DNA of 57,083 nucleotides, from contig AZHQ01000002.1 in NCBI GenBank assembly GCA_000504605.1, positions 1 to 57,083 on the forward strand, read 5' to 3'. Positions 48,009-56,896 of this stretch are shown here, in pieces. The notes beneath the pieces were generated by a model. It searched no databases, was not told where the DNA came from, and saw nothing but the letters and a program-made list of their open reading frames with translations. The translations under genes and the position numbers were made by a program. The stretch comes from an alpha proteobacterium SCGC AAA288-E13. Lineage in GTDB: Bacteria > Pseudomonadota > Alphaproteobacteria > Pelagibacterales > Pelagibacteraceae. Positions within the stretch are counted from its first letter, which is position 1. Every line of letters begins with the position of its first letter.

Positions 48009-49396
48009 TATTTAAATTCCTTCTTCAATTTTGATATCATTTTTTTTATATTTTTTATAGAAGTTCCACCATATGATGTTTTTAAATTTACTGAATTTTT
48101 GACATTAAAAACTTTTATTACCTCTTTATTTAAATCATTTTTTACCTTTTTTATCTCATCTATGTTCAGTTCATTTAATTTCTTATTATTCTTTTCCGCA
48201 TAGTTCACAATCTTTGCAGAAATTTCATAAGCTTCTCTAAAAGAGAGATTTTTTTTCTGAACAAGATAATCAGCAAAATCAGTTGCAGTAGTATATCCTT
48301 TATTTGCCAGGGATAACATTCTTTGTTTATTTGAGTGTAAATTTTTAATTAATTCATTGGTAATTAAAATGGATTCTATTAACACATCATAACTATCAAA
48401 AACTAAATTTTTATCTTCTTGCATATCTTTATAGTACGAGAGAGGCAAACCCTTCATGGTTGTTAGCATTGCCTGTAAGTTTCCAAAGTTTTTACCAGCT
48501 CTACCTCTAATTAATTCAGCAGGGTCAAGATTTTTTTTTTGAGGCATGATTGAGGAACCAGTTAATATCTTGTCATTAAATTTAATTAATCCAAATATAT
48601 CTGAATTCCAAATAATTAAATCTTCGGCAAGCCTAGATATGTGCGTAGCACAAATGGCAGCAGAGGATAAAAAATCTAGAACGAAATCTCTATCAGATAC
48701 AGTATCAATTGAATTTGAGGTTGGTTTTTTAAAACCTAATTTTCTCGATGTAAAATTTCTATCTATGTTATATGAAGTGCCTGCTAAAGCAGCAACTCCT
48801 AAAGGACACTCGTCTAAGTTTACAATATTGTTAGAAAATCTTTTTTTATCTCTTTTAAAGATTTCAACGTAAGCTAACAAATAATGTGCAAAAGAAATTG
48901 GCTGAGCATTTTTAAGATGTGTAAAACCAGGCATTATTGTTTGAATATTACTTTCTGATTTTTTTAAAAAACTTTTAATCAAATTATTCAAATTTTTAAG
49001 TACATTTATTGATGATTTTTTTAACCATAATTTAAAGTCTGTAATTACTTGGTCATTTCTTGATCTTGCAATATGTAAATAACCAGCTTCCTTTCCAATA
49101 ATTGAAAAAAGTCGTTTTTCAATATTTAAATGAATATCTTCATATTTTTTATTAAAAGAAAACTTACCCTTTTTAATTTCAATTTTAATTCTTTTTAAAC
49201 CATCAATTATTTTTTTACCCCTTCTTTTGTTAATTATTTTTTGTTTAACCAACATTTGAGTGTGTACTACTGATCCTAAAATATCTTCTTCAAATAATCT
49301 TTTATCAGTGTCAATTGATGCTCCAATTTGTTCAAAAATTTTTGAAGTAGAACTTTTAAATCTTGTACTCCAGACTGTCCTATTTTTATTTTTCAT
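48008..49396 (-). CDS. argH: Argininosuccinate lyase
   Basis: This enzyme of about 462 residues cleaves argininosuccinate to arginine and fumarate. The fumarase/aspartase-superfamily signature GSSIMPQKKNLDPAELIRGRAG is present near residue 285, with HIARSRNDQV and GFTHLKNAQPISFAHYLLAY upstream. Two in-frame ATGs exist, at 49414 and 49396, because an 18-base tandem duplication copies the start region. The downstream one gives MKNKNRTVWSTRF and is the simpler choice. It diverges from tlpA. Confidence 0.96.
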   Translation of the reverse strand: MKNKNRTVWSTRFKSSTSKIFEQIGASIDTDKRLFEEDILGSVVHTQMLVKQKIINKRRGKKIIDGLKRIKIEIKKGKFSFNKKYEDIHLNIEKRLFSIIGKEAGYLHIARSRNDQVITDFKLWLKKSSINVLKNLNNLIKSFLKKSESNIQTIMPGFTHLKNAQPISFAHYLLAYVEIFKRDKKRFSNNIVNLDECPLGVAALAGTSYNIDRNFTSRKLGFKKPTSNSIDTVSDRDFVLDFLSSAAICATHISRLAEDLIIWNSDIFGLIKFNDKILTGSSIMPQKKNLDPAELIRGRAGKNFGNLQAMLTTMKGLPLSYYKDMQEDKNLVFDSYDVLIESILITNELIKNLHSNKQRMLSLANKGYTTATDFADYLVQKKNLSFREAYEISAKIVNYAEKNNKKLNELNIDEIKKVKNDLNKEVIKVFNVKNSVNLKTSYGGTSIKNIKKMISKLKKEFK

Positions 49397-49418
49397 ATGT
49401 TTTTTATTTTTCATATGT
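49383..49418. repeat. Tandem 18-bp duplication at the argH start
   Basis: Bases 49383-49400 and 49401-49418 are identical 18-mers. Each contains CAT on the plus strand, that is, an ATG on the argH strand, so argH has two possible start codons six residues apart, each with the same following MKNK(K/N). The duplication lies in the argH-tlpA divergent region. Confidence 0.95.
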
Positions 49419-49434
49419 TAAGTATGTGTTTTTT

Positions 49435-49977
49435 ATGTCAAAAAAGATAAAAGCTATAAAATTTATAATTTTTTGCTATTTTTTTTGTAATATTGTTCCA
49501 TCAATATCACAAACAAACGAAACTGTTCCACTCAATAATATAACCCAACATGTAAGTCCAAAGCTAATCTCCCCTATAGTATTTGAAGACTTTTCAGGTA
49601 ACAAGATCAAATTGGGAGATTATTCTGGAAAGCTTATAATAGTTAACTTTTGGACAACCTGGTGCAAGCCCTGCAAAGAAGAAATGCCTTCTTTGGATAG
49701 TCTTTCTCAAAATGAAAATTTTAAAAACTTAGTAATATTTCCCGTGAATATGGAAAATTCTAATCTTGAAAAAACAAAAAAATTTTTTTCTAAATTAAAT
49801 ATTAAAACATTAGAAATTTTTTTTGATCCAGATTTAAATCTTGTAAAAGAATTAAAGCTTAGAGGTGTTCCAACAACAGTTTTAATTAATAAACAGGGAA
49901 AGGAATTTGCAAGGATTATTGGATCAATTGATTTTAAAGATAAAAAATTTTTAAATTGGTTATCAAATTATGACTAA
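49435..49977 (+). CDS. tlpA: TlpA-like periplasmic thioredoxin
   Basis: This 180-residue protein has an N-terminal membrane/signal segment (FIIFCYFFCNIVPSISQ) and a thioredoxin fold with redox motif WTTWCKPCKEEMPSL. Family members reduce cysteines for cytochrome c assembly, or give reductant in the periplasm. I chose the ATG at 49435 (MSKKIKAIKF). Upstream in-frame ATGs lie in the duplicated argH region. argH-tlpA is a conserved divergent pair in alphaproteobacteria. The end overlaps the esterase gene by 8 bases. Confidence 0.9.
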   Translation: MSKKIKAIKFIIFCYFFCNIVPSISQTNETVPLNNITQHVSPKLISPIVFEDFSGNKIKLGDYSGKLIIVNFWTTWCKPCKEEMPSLDSLSQNENFKNLVIFPVNMENSNLEKTKKFFSKLNIKTLEIFFDPDLNLVKELKLRGVPTTVLINKQGKEFARIIGSIDFKDKKFLNWLSNYD

Positions 49978-50626
49978 ATATATTTTTGATGTGACATCTT
50001 TTTCACCACTTTCAAAGAATGATCCAAAACAGATTGTTATTTTATGTCATGGTTATGGTGGAGATGGCAAAGATATAAGCGTTCTAGCCAATAATTGGAG
50101 AAGGTTTTTACCAGAAGCTTTATTTTTATGTCCAAATGCTCCAGAAGTTTGTGCAGTGAATGCACAAGGTTATCAATGGTTTGATTTTAATACTGAAGAT
50201 GATAAAATAATTCTTGAAAAATCACTAGAAGCTGAAAGAAAGTTTAGTAATTTTTTGGATCAAGTTCTTAATAATTTCCAATTAGATGTAAGAAACCTTG
50301 CATTGGTTGGTTTCAGTCAAGGCTGTATGATTATTATTCAAACAGCGCTTAAAAAAAAAGAACAAATTAATTGTTTAGTTGGTTATTCAGGAAAAATAAT
50401 TAACAAGCAACACTTATCTGACAAAATTATTTCAAAGCCCAAAATATTTTTGATGCATGGTGATAGAGATACGCTTGTATCACCCAGCTATTTATTAGAG
50501 GCTAAAGAATTTTTGGTTCAACATGATTTAAAAATTAGAACTAAACTTTTTAAAAATTGTGATCACAAGATATCTGTCGAAGGTTCAAGTCTTGGATTAG
50601 AGTTTTTAAGAAAAAATCTTTTATAA
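49970..50626 (+). CDS. Alpha/beta-hydrolase carboxylesterase/phospholipase
   Basis: This 218-residue protein belongs to the phospholipase/carboxylesterase (YpfH, acyl-protein thioesterase) family. The triad is visible: Ser in GFSQGCM, Asp in HGDRDTLVSP and His in NCDHKIS. VILCHGYGGDGKD supplies the oxyanion region. It lacks a signal peptide, so it is cytoplasmic; the substrate is unknown. It overlaps tlpA by 8 bases and is followed by a 64-base gap before the HNH gene. Confidence 0.88.
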   Translation: MTKYIFDVTSFSPLSKNDPKQIVILCHGYGGDGKDISVLANNWRRFLPEALFLCPNAPEVCAVNAQGYQWFDFNTEDDKIILEKSLEAERKFSNFLDQVLNNFQLDVRNLALVGFSQGCMIIIQTALKKKEQINCLVGYSGKIINKQHLSDKIISKPKIFLMHGDRDTLVSPSYLLEAKEFLVQHDLKIRTKLFKNCDHKISVEGSSLGLEFLRKNLL

Positions 50627-50690
50627 CTGAAACAATATTGTCACAAAACTATTTCTTGAAAATCTTCTTACTATAGTCTAACTTGTTTGT

Positions 50691-51260
50691 ATGATAATAG
50701 CAGCCTCAGAAAGAGTTCCATTAGAAAAATGTCCAGCATTGGTCTTAAATGCTGATTTTAGACCTTTAAGCTATTATCCGTTGTCATTGTGGTGCTGGCA
50801 AGATGCTGTGAAATCTGTTTTTCTTCAAAGAGTAAGTATTGTTTCAAACTATAAGAGAAAAATAAGAAGTCCATCACTTGTAATGAGTTTACCTAGTGTA
50901 ATTGCTTTAAAAAGTTTTATTAAACCTTCAGAGCATCCTAATTTTACCAGATTTAATGTATTTCTAAGAGATAAATTTACTTGTCAGTATTGTGGCTACA
51001 AAAAAGATTTAACTTTTGATCATTTATTACCAAAATCTAAAGGAGGATTAACCGATTGGAAAAATGTTGTTACGGCTTGTTCAGAGTGTAATGTAAAAAA
51101 AGGAGGTAGATTGCAATCTGCTTCTGGAATGAAACTATTTAGAAAGCCCTTTAAACCTACAATAGATGATTTGCATCAAAATGGTAGAAATTTTCCACCA
51201 AATTTTTTACATGAGAGTTGGATGGATTATTTGTATTGGGATGTTGAATTAGAGCCGTAA
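50691..51260 (+). CDS. HNH endonuclease family protein
   Basis: This 189-residue protein has an N-terminal region typical of a conserved alphaproteobacterial group (CPALVLNADFRPLSYYPLSLWCWQDAV) and an HNH domain with two zinc pairs: CQYCGYKKDLTFDHLLPKSKGG...NVVTACSECN. The group is chromosomal and not linked to restriction or phage genes here; its biological role is unknown. The last 34 bases overlap the convergent dsbB gene. Confidence 0.9.
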   Translation: MIIAASERVPLEKCPALVLNADFRPLSYYPLSLWCWQDAVKSVFLQRVSIVSNYKRKIRSPSLVMSLPSVIALKSFIKPSEHPNFTRFNVFLRDKFTCQYCGYKKDLTFDHLLPKSKGGLTDWKNVVTACSECNVKKGGRLQSASGMKLFRKPFKPTIDDLHQNGRNFPPNFLHESWMDYLYWDVELEP

Positions 51261-51727
51261 TTAAAAAATAATTTTAAGAAAATAAAGCTTAGAACAACAG
51301 ATAAAATAGCATTAATAGCAGCAAGTGATAGACCTAGAATTCTAAAGGTCACATCTTTACAGCTCACAATATTTTTATTTAGTTCTTTAAGCAGTTGTTC
51401 TTTTGATAAAGTTTTTGACTGGTATTCTACATTGCAGACAAAAGATTCATCAAAAAAACCTTGCTCAATTCCAAAATGATAAAATGCAAGCAATGAACTA
51501 GATATAAATACTAAAAACAATATCAACAAAGTGATTTTTTCATATTTCTTAAAAAAGAATATTTTAATTAATAATAAAGCGGAAAGAAAATAGGGAATTC
51601 GTTCATAAAGACAGAGACTACAAGGTTGATGACCTAGAACATGTTCAATTATTAATGCGGAAATAATTGATAATAAAATTATGAAAAAAATAATAATTAA
51701 AATTAGATTTTTTTTTTGATTTAACAT
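51227..51727 (-). CDS. dsbB: Disulfide bond formation protein B
   Basis: This 166-residue membrane protein has four hydrophobic segments. The first periplasmic loop carries CSLCLYERIPY (the redox CxxC) and the second loop two more cysteines (CNVEYQSK...NIVSC). It would reoxidise DsbA and pass electrons to quinone, relevant to UbiB/UbiE in this window. No dsbA is seen. The C-terminus overlaps HNH by 34 bases. Confidence 0.9.
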   Translation of the reverse strand: MLNQKKNLILIIIFFIILLSIISALIIEHVLGHQPCSLCLYERIPYFLSALLLIKIFFFKKYEKITLLILFLVFISSSLLAFYHFGIEQGFFDESFVCNVEYQSKTLSKEQLLKELNKNIVSCKDVTFRILGLSLAAINAILSVVLSFIFLKLFFNYGSNSTSQYK

Positions 51728-51734
51728 TATTTAT

Positions 51735-52328
51735 TTATAGTAAAAAATATACTCCCGCAGATAAAACAACTATTATACCGGCTATTATCAATGTCCATTT
51801 GCCAGCTTTTTTTTCCAAAAAAGGACTTATCTTTGAACCAAATTTATTTGTTAAAAATGCGACCAATAAAAACCTTAAACCCCTGGTAAAAACACAAGTT
51901 AAGATAAAAACGAATATATTATAATGTATAAATCCACTAGTGATTGTTAATATTTTAAATGGTAAAGGGGTAAATCCGGCCACAAATAAAAGTCCAAACC
52001 AGGAAAACATGCCTTCTTTAGTTGAAAACATTTCTTTTAATACGTATACATTTTCATAGCCGTAAAATTGAAAAATTTTAAAACCAATTTCATTAAAAAA
52101 TATATATCCTATTAAATATCCAAACAAACCACCTAAGACAGAAAATATAGTTGCGATTAAAGCTATTTTAATAAAGTGTTGTTTTTTTGCGATAACCATC
52201 GGAATAATCATGACATCGGGGGGTACTGGAAAAAAAGAGCTTTCGATAAAAGAAACAATAGCTAGGGCAAAATTTGCATATTTCCGACCAGCCCAGTCTA
52301 CACACTTATCAAATAATTTTTTGATCAT
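51735..52328 (-). CDS. DedA-family membrane protein (YqaA-like)
   Basis: This 197-residue protein has about five hydrophobic segments and the DedA/SNARE-associated signature ESSFFPVPPDVMIIPMVIA, followed by GGLFGYLIGY and FVAGFTPLPFKILTITSG. The YqaA subgroup is suggested by the N-terminus (WAGRKYANFALAIVSFIES). DedA proteins are proposed flippases or exchangers for lipid carriers. It lies 4 bases after the deaminase gene and 7 bases before dsbB. Confidence 0.88.
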   Translation of the reverse strand: MIKKLFDKCVDWAGRKYANFALAIVSFIESSFFPVPPDVMIIPMVIAKKQHFIKIALIATIFSVLGGLFGYLIGYIFFNEIGFKIFQFYGYENVYVLKEMFSTKEGMFSWFGLLFVAGFTPLPFKILTITSGFIHYNIFVFILTCVFTRGLRFLLVAFLTNKFGSKISPFLEKKAGKWTLIIAGIIVVLSAGVYFLL

Positions 52329-52332
52329 TTTT

Positions 52333-53337
52333 TTATATTAAATTATTAATTTGATCTATCCATTTTTTCTTTTTATCTTTAGTCAAAAAAGATGCTTTAA
52401 ATGAATTTAAAGCAAGTTTTTTTATATCCTTGCCAAAAAGATTTAACGCTATTTGGCATTCAATTAGGTTAGTATTTAAATAGCCACCAAAATAAGCAGG
52501 ATCGTCAGAATTTACCACAACCAATAAATCTTTATTCAGTAACTTTTTTAGATTGTGATCTTCAAGTTTTTTGAAAACACGAAGCTTAACATTTGAAAGA
52601 GGACAAACTGTTAAGGGTACTTGATCGTCTTTTAGTCTTTGAACGAGTTTTTCATCTTTTAAGCACTGAACTCCATGATCAATTCTTTTTACTTCAAGAA
52701 GGTCCAAGGCTTCCCAAATATATTCGGGTGGGCCCTCTTCACCTGCGTGAGCTACAGTTAAAAAACCTTCTTTTATTGCCTTTTTAAATACGCGTTCAAA
52801 TTTTCTTGGTGGATGTCCAATTTCTGAAGAGTCAAGCCCTACCCCAATAATTTTATCTTTATGAATTAAAGCATGATCTAACGTTTTAAAAGCTAGATGT
52901 TCATCAAGGTGTCGTAAAAAGCACATAATAATTTTTGAACTTATTCCTAATTCCTTTTCAGCTTTTACAATGGCTCTGTAAATACCATTAACAACTAGGT
53001 CAAATTTAATTCCTCTGTCAGTGTGAATTTGAGGATCAAAAAAAATTTCTGTATGAACAACATTATCTTCTTTGGACCTTAACATATACGCCCAAGTAAG
53101 ATCGAAAAAATCTTGTTCCTTAATCAGAACTCGAGAACCTTGATAATAAATATTCAAAAAAGATTGAAGATTATGAAAATTGTAAGCTGCCCTTACTTCA
53201 TCAACACTTTTAAAAGAAATTTCTATCTTGTTTCTTTTAGCTAGTTTGAACATAAGTTCTGGTTCAAGAGAGCCTTCAATATGTAAATGTAATTCAGCTT
53301 TTGGTATCTTTTTTATTAATTCAATAATTTCACTCAC
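52333..53337 (-). CDS. Adenine/adenosine deaminase
   Basis: This 334-residue zinc amidohydrolase has [21 protein letters not shown] at the start, then [17 protein letters not shown] with the catalytic His-Glu, RIDHGVQCL, and [12 protein letters not shown] with the metal Asp pair. The [16 protein letters not shown] stretch resembles bacterial and fungal adenine deaminases (Aah1-like) more than adenosine deaminase, so the substrate may be adenine. With the adenosine kinase (1865) it manages purine salvage. Confidence 0.88.
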   Translation of the reverse strand: MSEIIELIKKIPKAELHLHIEGSLEPELMFKLAKRNKIEISFKSVDEVRAAYNFHNLQSFLNIYYQGSRVLIKEQDFFDLTWAYMLRSKEDNVVHTEIFFDPQIHTDRGIKFDLVVNGIYRAIVKAEKELGISSKIIMCFLRHLDEHLAFKTLDHALIHKDKIIGVGLDSSEIGHPPRKFERVFKKAIKEGFLTVAHAGEEGPPEYIWEALDLLEVKRIDHGVQCLKDEKLVQRLKDDQVPLTVCPLSNVKLRVFKKLEDHNLKKLLNKDLLVVVNSDDPAYFGGYLNTNLIECQIALNLFGKDIKKLALNSFKASFLTKDKKKKWIDQINNLI

Positions 53338-53416
53338 TTAGTAAATTCCAATTTTGGTATTAATTAAACAGATATTGCTGTTATATACTGAAATAATTAA
53401 TTATCCTTATAAATTT

Positions 53417-54642
53417 ATGAAAAAAATCCTTAACTATGCACTCTATGATTTTGCAAATTCATCTTTTACTACAATTATCATTACTTTTATTTTCGCAACT
53501 TATTTTGCACAACAAATTGTAAAGGATCCTATATTAGGTCAATCTTATTGGGGATGGACCATTGGAATCTCAGGTTTTGCCGTTGCAATAATTGGACCAT
53601 TTCTAGGTGCTATTTCTGACAAAAAAAATTTAAAAGTTACTTTTTTAAGAATATTTTCACTATTGTGCATTATTTTAACCACCTCACTCTGGTTTGCAAA
53701 ACCTTCAAAGGATTATATTTTTTTCACTTTAATAATTGTGGCAGTTGCAAATTTTTTTTATGAACTAAGTATATTATTTTACAATTCTTTGCTCAAAACT
53801 GTTTCGTCGGAAAAAAATCTTGGAAAATCCTCTGGAGCAAGTTTTGCGTTAGGATACCTAGGTGGCGTATTAGTTTTGCTTTTGGCAATAAAATTATTTA
53901 TAGATACTGAAAATCCTATATTTGGTCTAAAGAAAGAAGGCTATGAAAATGTTAGAGCAATTTCATTTTTTGTAAGCTTATGGTTTTTAATATTTTCAAT
54001 ACCGTTATTAATAAGTGCAAAAAATATTTTGATAAAAACTGAAAGTGAAATAGGTCTATTTTCTCAAATTCAAAAACTTGTATGGGATAAGGGGTTAAAA
54101 AAAATTGGAATTTTTTAATTGCTAGGATGCTTTATGCAGATGGACTCAACGCCATCATTGTAATGGGTGGAATATTTGCTGTTGGGGTATTTCAATTATC
54201 GATAAAGGAACTACTTCAATTATCAATTTTAATGAATATTTCTGCTGTAATTGGCGCGATAATTGGGGGATACTTTAATGATCTTTTGGGTTCAAAAAAA
54301 ATAATCGTTTTTTCATTGTTAGGAATAATTATTTCATCAATATTAATTTTATTTTCCTTTTCTAAAATATATTTTCTTGTTTTTGCTACAGTTAATGGTT
54401 TATTTATAGGTCCAATTCAATCAGCGAGCAGAGTTGTTATTTCGAAAATGTTGATTAATGAAGATCAGAGCAAAGGCTTTGGTTTATTTGCAACTTCAGG
54501 AAAATTAACTTCATTCTTTGGTCCAGTGTTAGTTAGCACACTTACCTTTTTGAGTGGAAGTCAAAGAATTGGATTTTCTGCTGCAATTTTTTTATTGATT
54601 ATAGGACTACTACTGCTTTTTAAAATTAAGAATCTTGATTAA
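53417..54642 (+). CDS. MFS transporter (UMF1/Atg22-like), frame broken by one base
   Basis: The frame starts at the ATG at 53417 (MKKILNYALYDFANSSFTT) and carries the UMF1/Atg22-like MFS start, including WGWTIGISGFAVAIIGPFLGAISDKK. It stops after LKKIGIF at 54118. The remainder resumes in another frame from about 54117 (LIARMLYADGLNAIIVMGG) to 54642. The break is in a T6 run at 54111-54116; seven T's restore the reading GIFLIARMLYADGLN. The joined protein would be about 408 residues with 12 membrane segments. The transported solute is unknown. Confidence 0.85.
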
Positions 54643-54687
54643 TTTAATCTAAATACTTTAGCCTAGAGAAATAAAACTAATTTTTAG

Positions 54688-54716
54688 TTGCGTAATTTAT
54701 AAATACAAAACATAAT
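54688..54716 (+). promoter_or_regulatory. Candidate tRNA-Leu promoter
   Basis: TTGCGT (54688-54693), a 17-base spacer and CATAAT (54711-54716) lie 31 bases before the tRNA. The transcript would have about 25 bases of 5' leader for RNase P. One good spacing match in AT-rich DNA is only modest support. Confidence 0.35.
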
Positions 54717-54747
54717 GTTTGTGTAAATATTGACTCAATAAAGGAAT

Positions 54748-54834
54748 GGGCAGATGGTGGAACTGGTAGACACGCGAGACTCAAAATCTCGTGGTAGCAA
54801 TACTGTGAGGGTTCGACTCCCTCTCTGCCCACCA
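54748..54834 (+). tRNA. tRNA-Leu (CAA)
   Basis: The 87-base sequence folds as a class II tRNA. The acceptor stem pairs GGGCAGA (54748-54754) with TCTGCCC (54824-54830), followed by A and an encoded CCA. The anticodon stem CGAGA/TCTCG encloses the loop CTCAAAA, giving the anticodon CAA that reads UUG. The long variable arm and the GGTTCGA T-loop are those of tRNA-Leu. It lies 8 bases before the acyl-CoA ligase gene. Confidence 0.95.
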
Positions 54835-54841
54835 AGGTTCT

Positions 54842-56566
54842 ATGAAATTAAATGAATTCAACAGTCTAACAGAATTATTTTTTTACCAGGCTAATAAACA
54901 AAATCCTAAAAATATTTTTTTGGAATGGATTAATCCAAATAATAAAAAATTCTTTACTTGGTCGGAAACGGTATCAAATATTTATAAACTTACAAAAATT
55001 TTTAAAGAACATATAAAAAGTGGAGACAGATGTCTTTTAGTTTCGGAAAACAGACCAGAATGGCTTATTACAGATTTAGCAATCATGTTAGCAAATGGTA
55101 TTACGGTTCCAGCTTATACTACTTATACAGAAAATGATTATAAATATCTGATTGAAGACTGCAAACCTTCCATCGTTATAGTTTCAAATAATGAAATGCA
55201 TAAAAAACTGAAAAAAATTATTGATGAAAAAGAATTTGTAAAAAAAGTAATTACTTTTGAAGCAATAGATGGATTGAATTATGAAAACAAATATTTAGAT
55301 TTTAATTCTATAATAAAGAATAATTTACAAGAAAATGACAAAATAAAAAATTTAGATTTAAAAAGAACTACGCCAGCCTGTATCATTTATACTTCTGGAA
55401 CAGGAGGAAATCCTAAAGGTGTAATTCTAAGTCATGGAGGTATATTAAGTAATTGTGAGGGTGCATGTGAACTATTAAAGCCCTTAATAGATACAAAACC
55501 TGTTTTTTTGACATGGCTTCCGTTATCACATTCTTATGAACACACAGTACAGTTTGTGCAAATTGCGGTTGGCGCAAAAATCTTTTATGCTGAAAAAATA
55601 GAGAAACTTTTGGACAATATTTCAGAAGCCAAACCCACACTTATGACTGCTGTGCCACGTTTTTATCAAAATCTATACAATAAAATAAATATTAACTTTA
55701 ATAAACAAACTGGCCTGAAGGCAAAATTAATTAGAACTACAATTTTTTTAGGAAAGAAAAATCTTTTAAAGGAAAAAATGAGCTTGTATGAAAAACTTAT
55801 AAATTTTATTGTAAATGTTTTAGTCAGAAAAAAAATAAAAAAACAATTTGGTGGTAATTTAAAAGCCTTTGTTTCTGGAGGTGGAGCTTTAGACAAAGAA
55901 ATAGGTGAATTTTTAAATGCTATTGGTTTACCGACTCTTCAGGGATACGGTTTAACAGAAACTTCTCCAGTGGTAAGTTGTAACCCAATTCATAAAATTA
56001 AGGTTGAAACTGTTGGTCCACCTTTTAGAGGTAACAAAGTAAAAATAGCTGAAGATGGAGAGATACTGGTAAAGGGGGAAAATGTGATGTTAGGTTATTG
56101 GAATAATAAAGAGGACACAAAAAAAGCTATTAAAAATGGATGGTTATACACAGGAGATATTGGAGAAATAAATCCTGAAGATGGCTACTTAAAAATTACA
56201 GATAGAAAAAAAGATATAATTGTTAGTGCAGGTGGAGATAATATTTCTCCAGCAAAAATTGAAAATTTAATTTCAAATTTTTCAGAAATAGATCAATGCA
56301 TGGTTTATGGAGATAAAAAAAGTTATTTAGTAGCAATAATTGTTCCTAATAAAAATATCAAAGGAGAAAAAGAAATAATTAATGAAATAATTAATAAAAT
56401 TATTAATAAAATTAATAAAAACTTAACACAAGTTGAAAAAATAAAAAAATATTATTTAATTAATGAAAATTTTTCAATTGAAAATGGTTTGTTAACACCA
56501 ACAATGAAAGTAAAAAGAAATAAAGTTATTGCAAAATACAAAAATATTTTAAAAAATCTTTATTAA
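54842..56566 (+). CDS. Long-chain acyl-CoA synthetase (AMP-binding)
   Basis: This 574-residue adenylate-forming enzyme activates fatty acids to acyl-CoA. The P-loop is IIYTSGTGGNPKGVILSHGG (from residue 181), followed by LPLSHSYEH, GYGLTETSPVVS, GWLYTGDIGE and DRKKDIIVSAGGDNISPAKIE. The catalytic Lys is in LTPTMKVKRN near the end. The FadD15-like layout (short insert) suggests a long-chain enzyme. A low-complexity stretch near the C-terminus (EIINEIINKIINKINKN) comes from short AT-rich DNA repeats. Confidence 0.93.
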   Translation: MKLNEFNSLTELFFYQANKQNPKNIFLEWINPNNKKFFTWSETVSNIYKLTKIFKEHIKSGDRCLLVSENRPEWLITDLAIMLANGITVPAYTTYTENDYKYLIEDCKPSIVIVSNNEMHKKLKKIIDEKEFVKKVITFEAIDGLNYENKYLDFNSIIKNNLQENDKIKNLDLKRTTPACIIYTSGTGGNPKGVILSHGGILSNCEGACELLKPLIDTKPVFLTWLPLSHSYEHTVQFVQIAVGAKIFYAEKIEKLLDNISEAKPTLMTAVPRFYQNLYNKININFNKQTGLKAKLIRTTIFLGKKNLLKEKMSLYEKLINFIVNVLVRKKIKKQFGGNLKAFVSGGGALDKEIGEFLNAIGLPTLQGYGLTETSPVVSCNPIHKIKVETVGPPFRGNKVKIAEDGEILVKGENVMLGYWNNKEDTKKAIKNGWLYTGDIGEINPEDGYLKITDRKKDIIVSAGGDNISPAKIENLISNFSEIDQCMVYGDKKSYLVAIIVPNKNIKGEKEIINEIINKIINKINKNLTQVEKIKKYYLINENFSIENGLLTPTMKVKRNKVIAKYKNILKNLY

Positions 56567-56744
56567 AGTTAGTTATTTCAATTTTAAATTTAATTTATTG
56601 TATAAATAAGTATTGTTATTACTTAGTTATTTGCAGCATTTATAAAATAAATTTTTTTTATTAATTTTTATTTATTTTAAAATTTTTTCATTAAAATTTA
56701 TATTTGACATCAGTAAAAAAAAACTTAAAGCTAGAAATATAAAC

Positions 56745-56761
56745 CGAATCACTCTGATTCG
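56745..56761 (+). promoter_or_regulatory. 5'-leader hairpin of the small basic peptide gene
   Basis: CGAATCA-CTC-TGATTCG gives a perfect 7-bp stem with a 3-base loop, ending 10 bases before the AGGGAG ribosome-binding site of the 19-codon gene. A TTGACA at 56704-56709 could be the -35 box of its promoter; no clear -10 at standard spacing is visible. The stem may stabilise the mRNA or modulate translation. Confidence 0.5.
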
Positions 56762-56783
56762 TAAAAAACAAAGGGAGTTAAAG

Positions 56784-56843
56784 ATGGCTAAAAGACGAAA
56801 AGGTGGAAAAAAGAAAAAGAAAGCTAAAAAAAGAAGAAGATAA
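56784..56843 (+). CDS. 19-residue Lys/Arg-rich peptide
   Basis: The frame MAKRRKGGKKKKKAKKRRR-stop has 14 Lys/Arg out of 19 residues. It is preceded by a strong Shine-Dalgarno AGGGAG (56772-56777), rare in this window, a leader hairpin and a possible TTGACA box, and followed 13 bases later by a 14-bp terminator stem. This setting is much better than for a chance frame and points to a well-expressed gene. The composition resembles protamine- or histone H1-like DNA binders and the tiny ribosomal protein Thx. I do not recognise a named family, and which of these it is cannot be told from sequence. Confidence 0.65.
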   Translation: MAKRRKGGKKKKKAKKRRR

Positions 56844-56856
56844 CAGAGTTTTCTTT

Positions 56857-56896
56857 AAATACGCTCCTTACAATTTTTGTAATAAGGAGCGTATTT
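56857..56896. terminator. Strong hairpin, probably bidirectional terminator
   Basis: AAATACGCTCCTTA (56857-56870) and TAAGGAGCGTATTT (56883-56896) form a perfect 14-bp stem with a 12-base loop. It lies between the small basic peptide gene and the convergent partial gene, whose stop codon it overlaps by two bases. T's follow only partly on each strand. Confidence 0.75.

Noticed and set aside
50691..51260. HNH gene as part of a restriction or defence system
   Set aside because: No methyltransferase, helicase or phage-like gene lies nearby, and it belongs to a conserved chromosomal alphaproteobacterial group.
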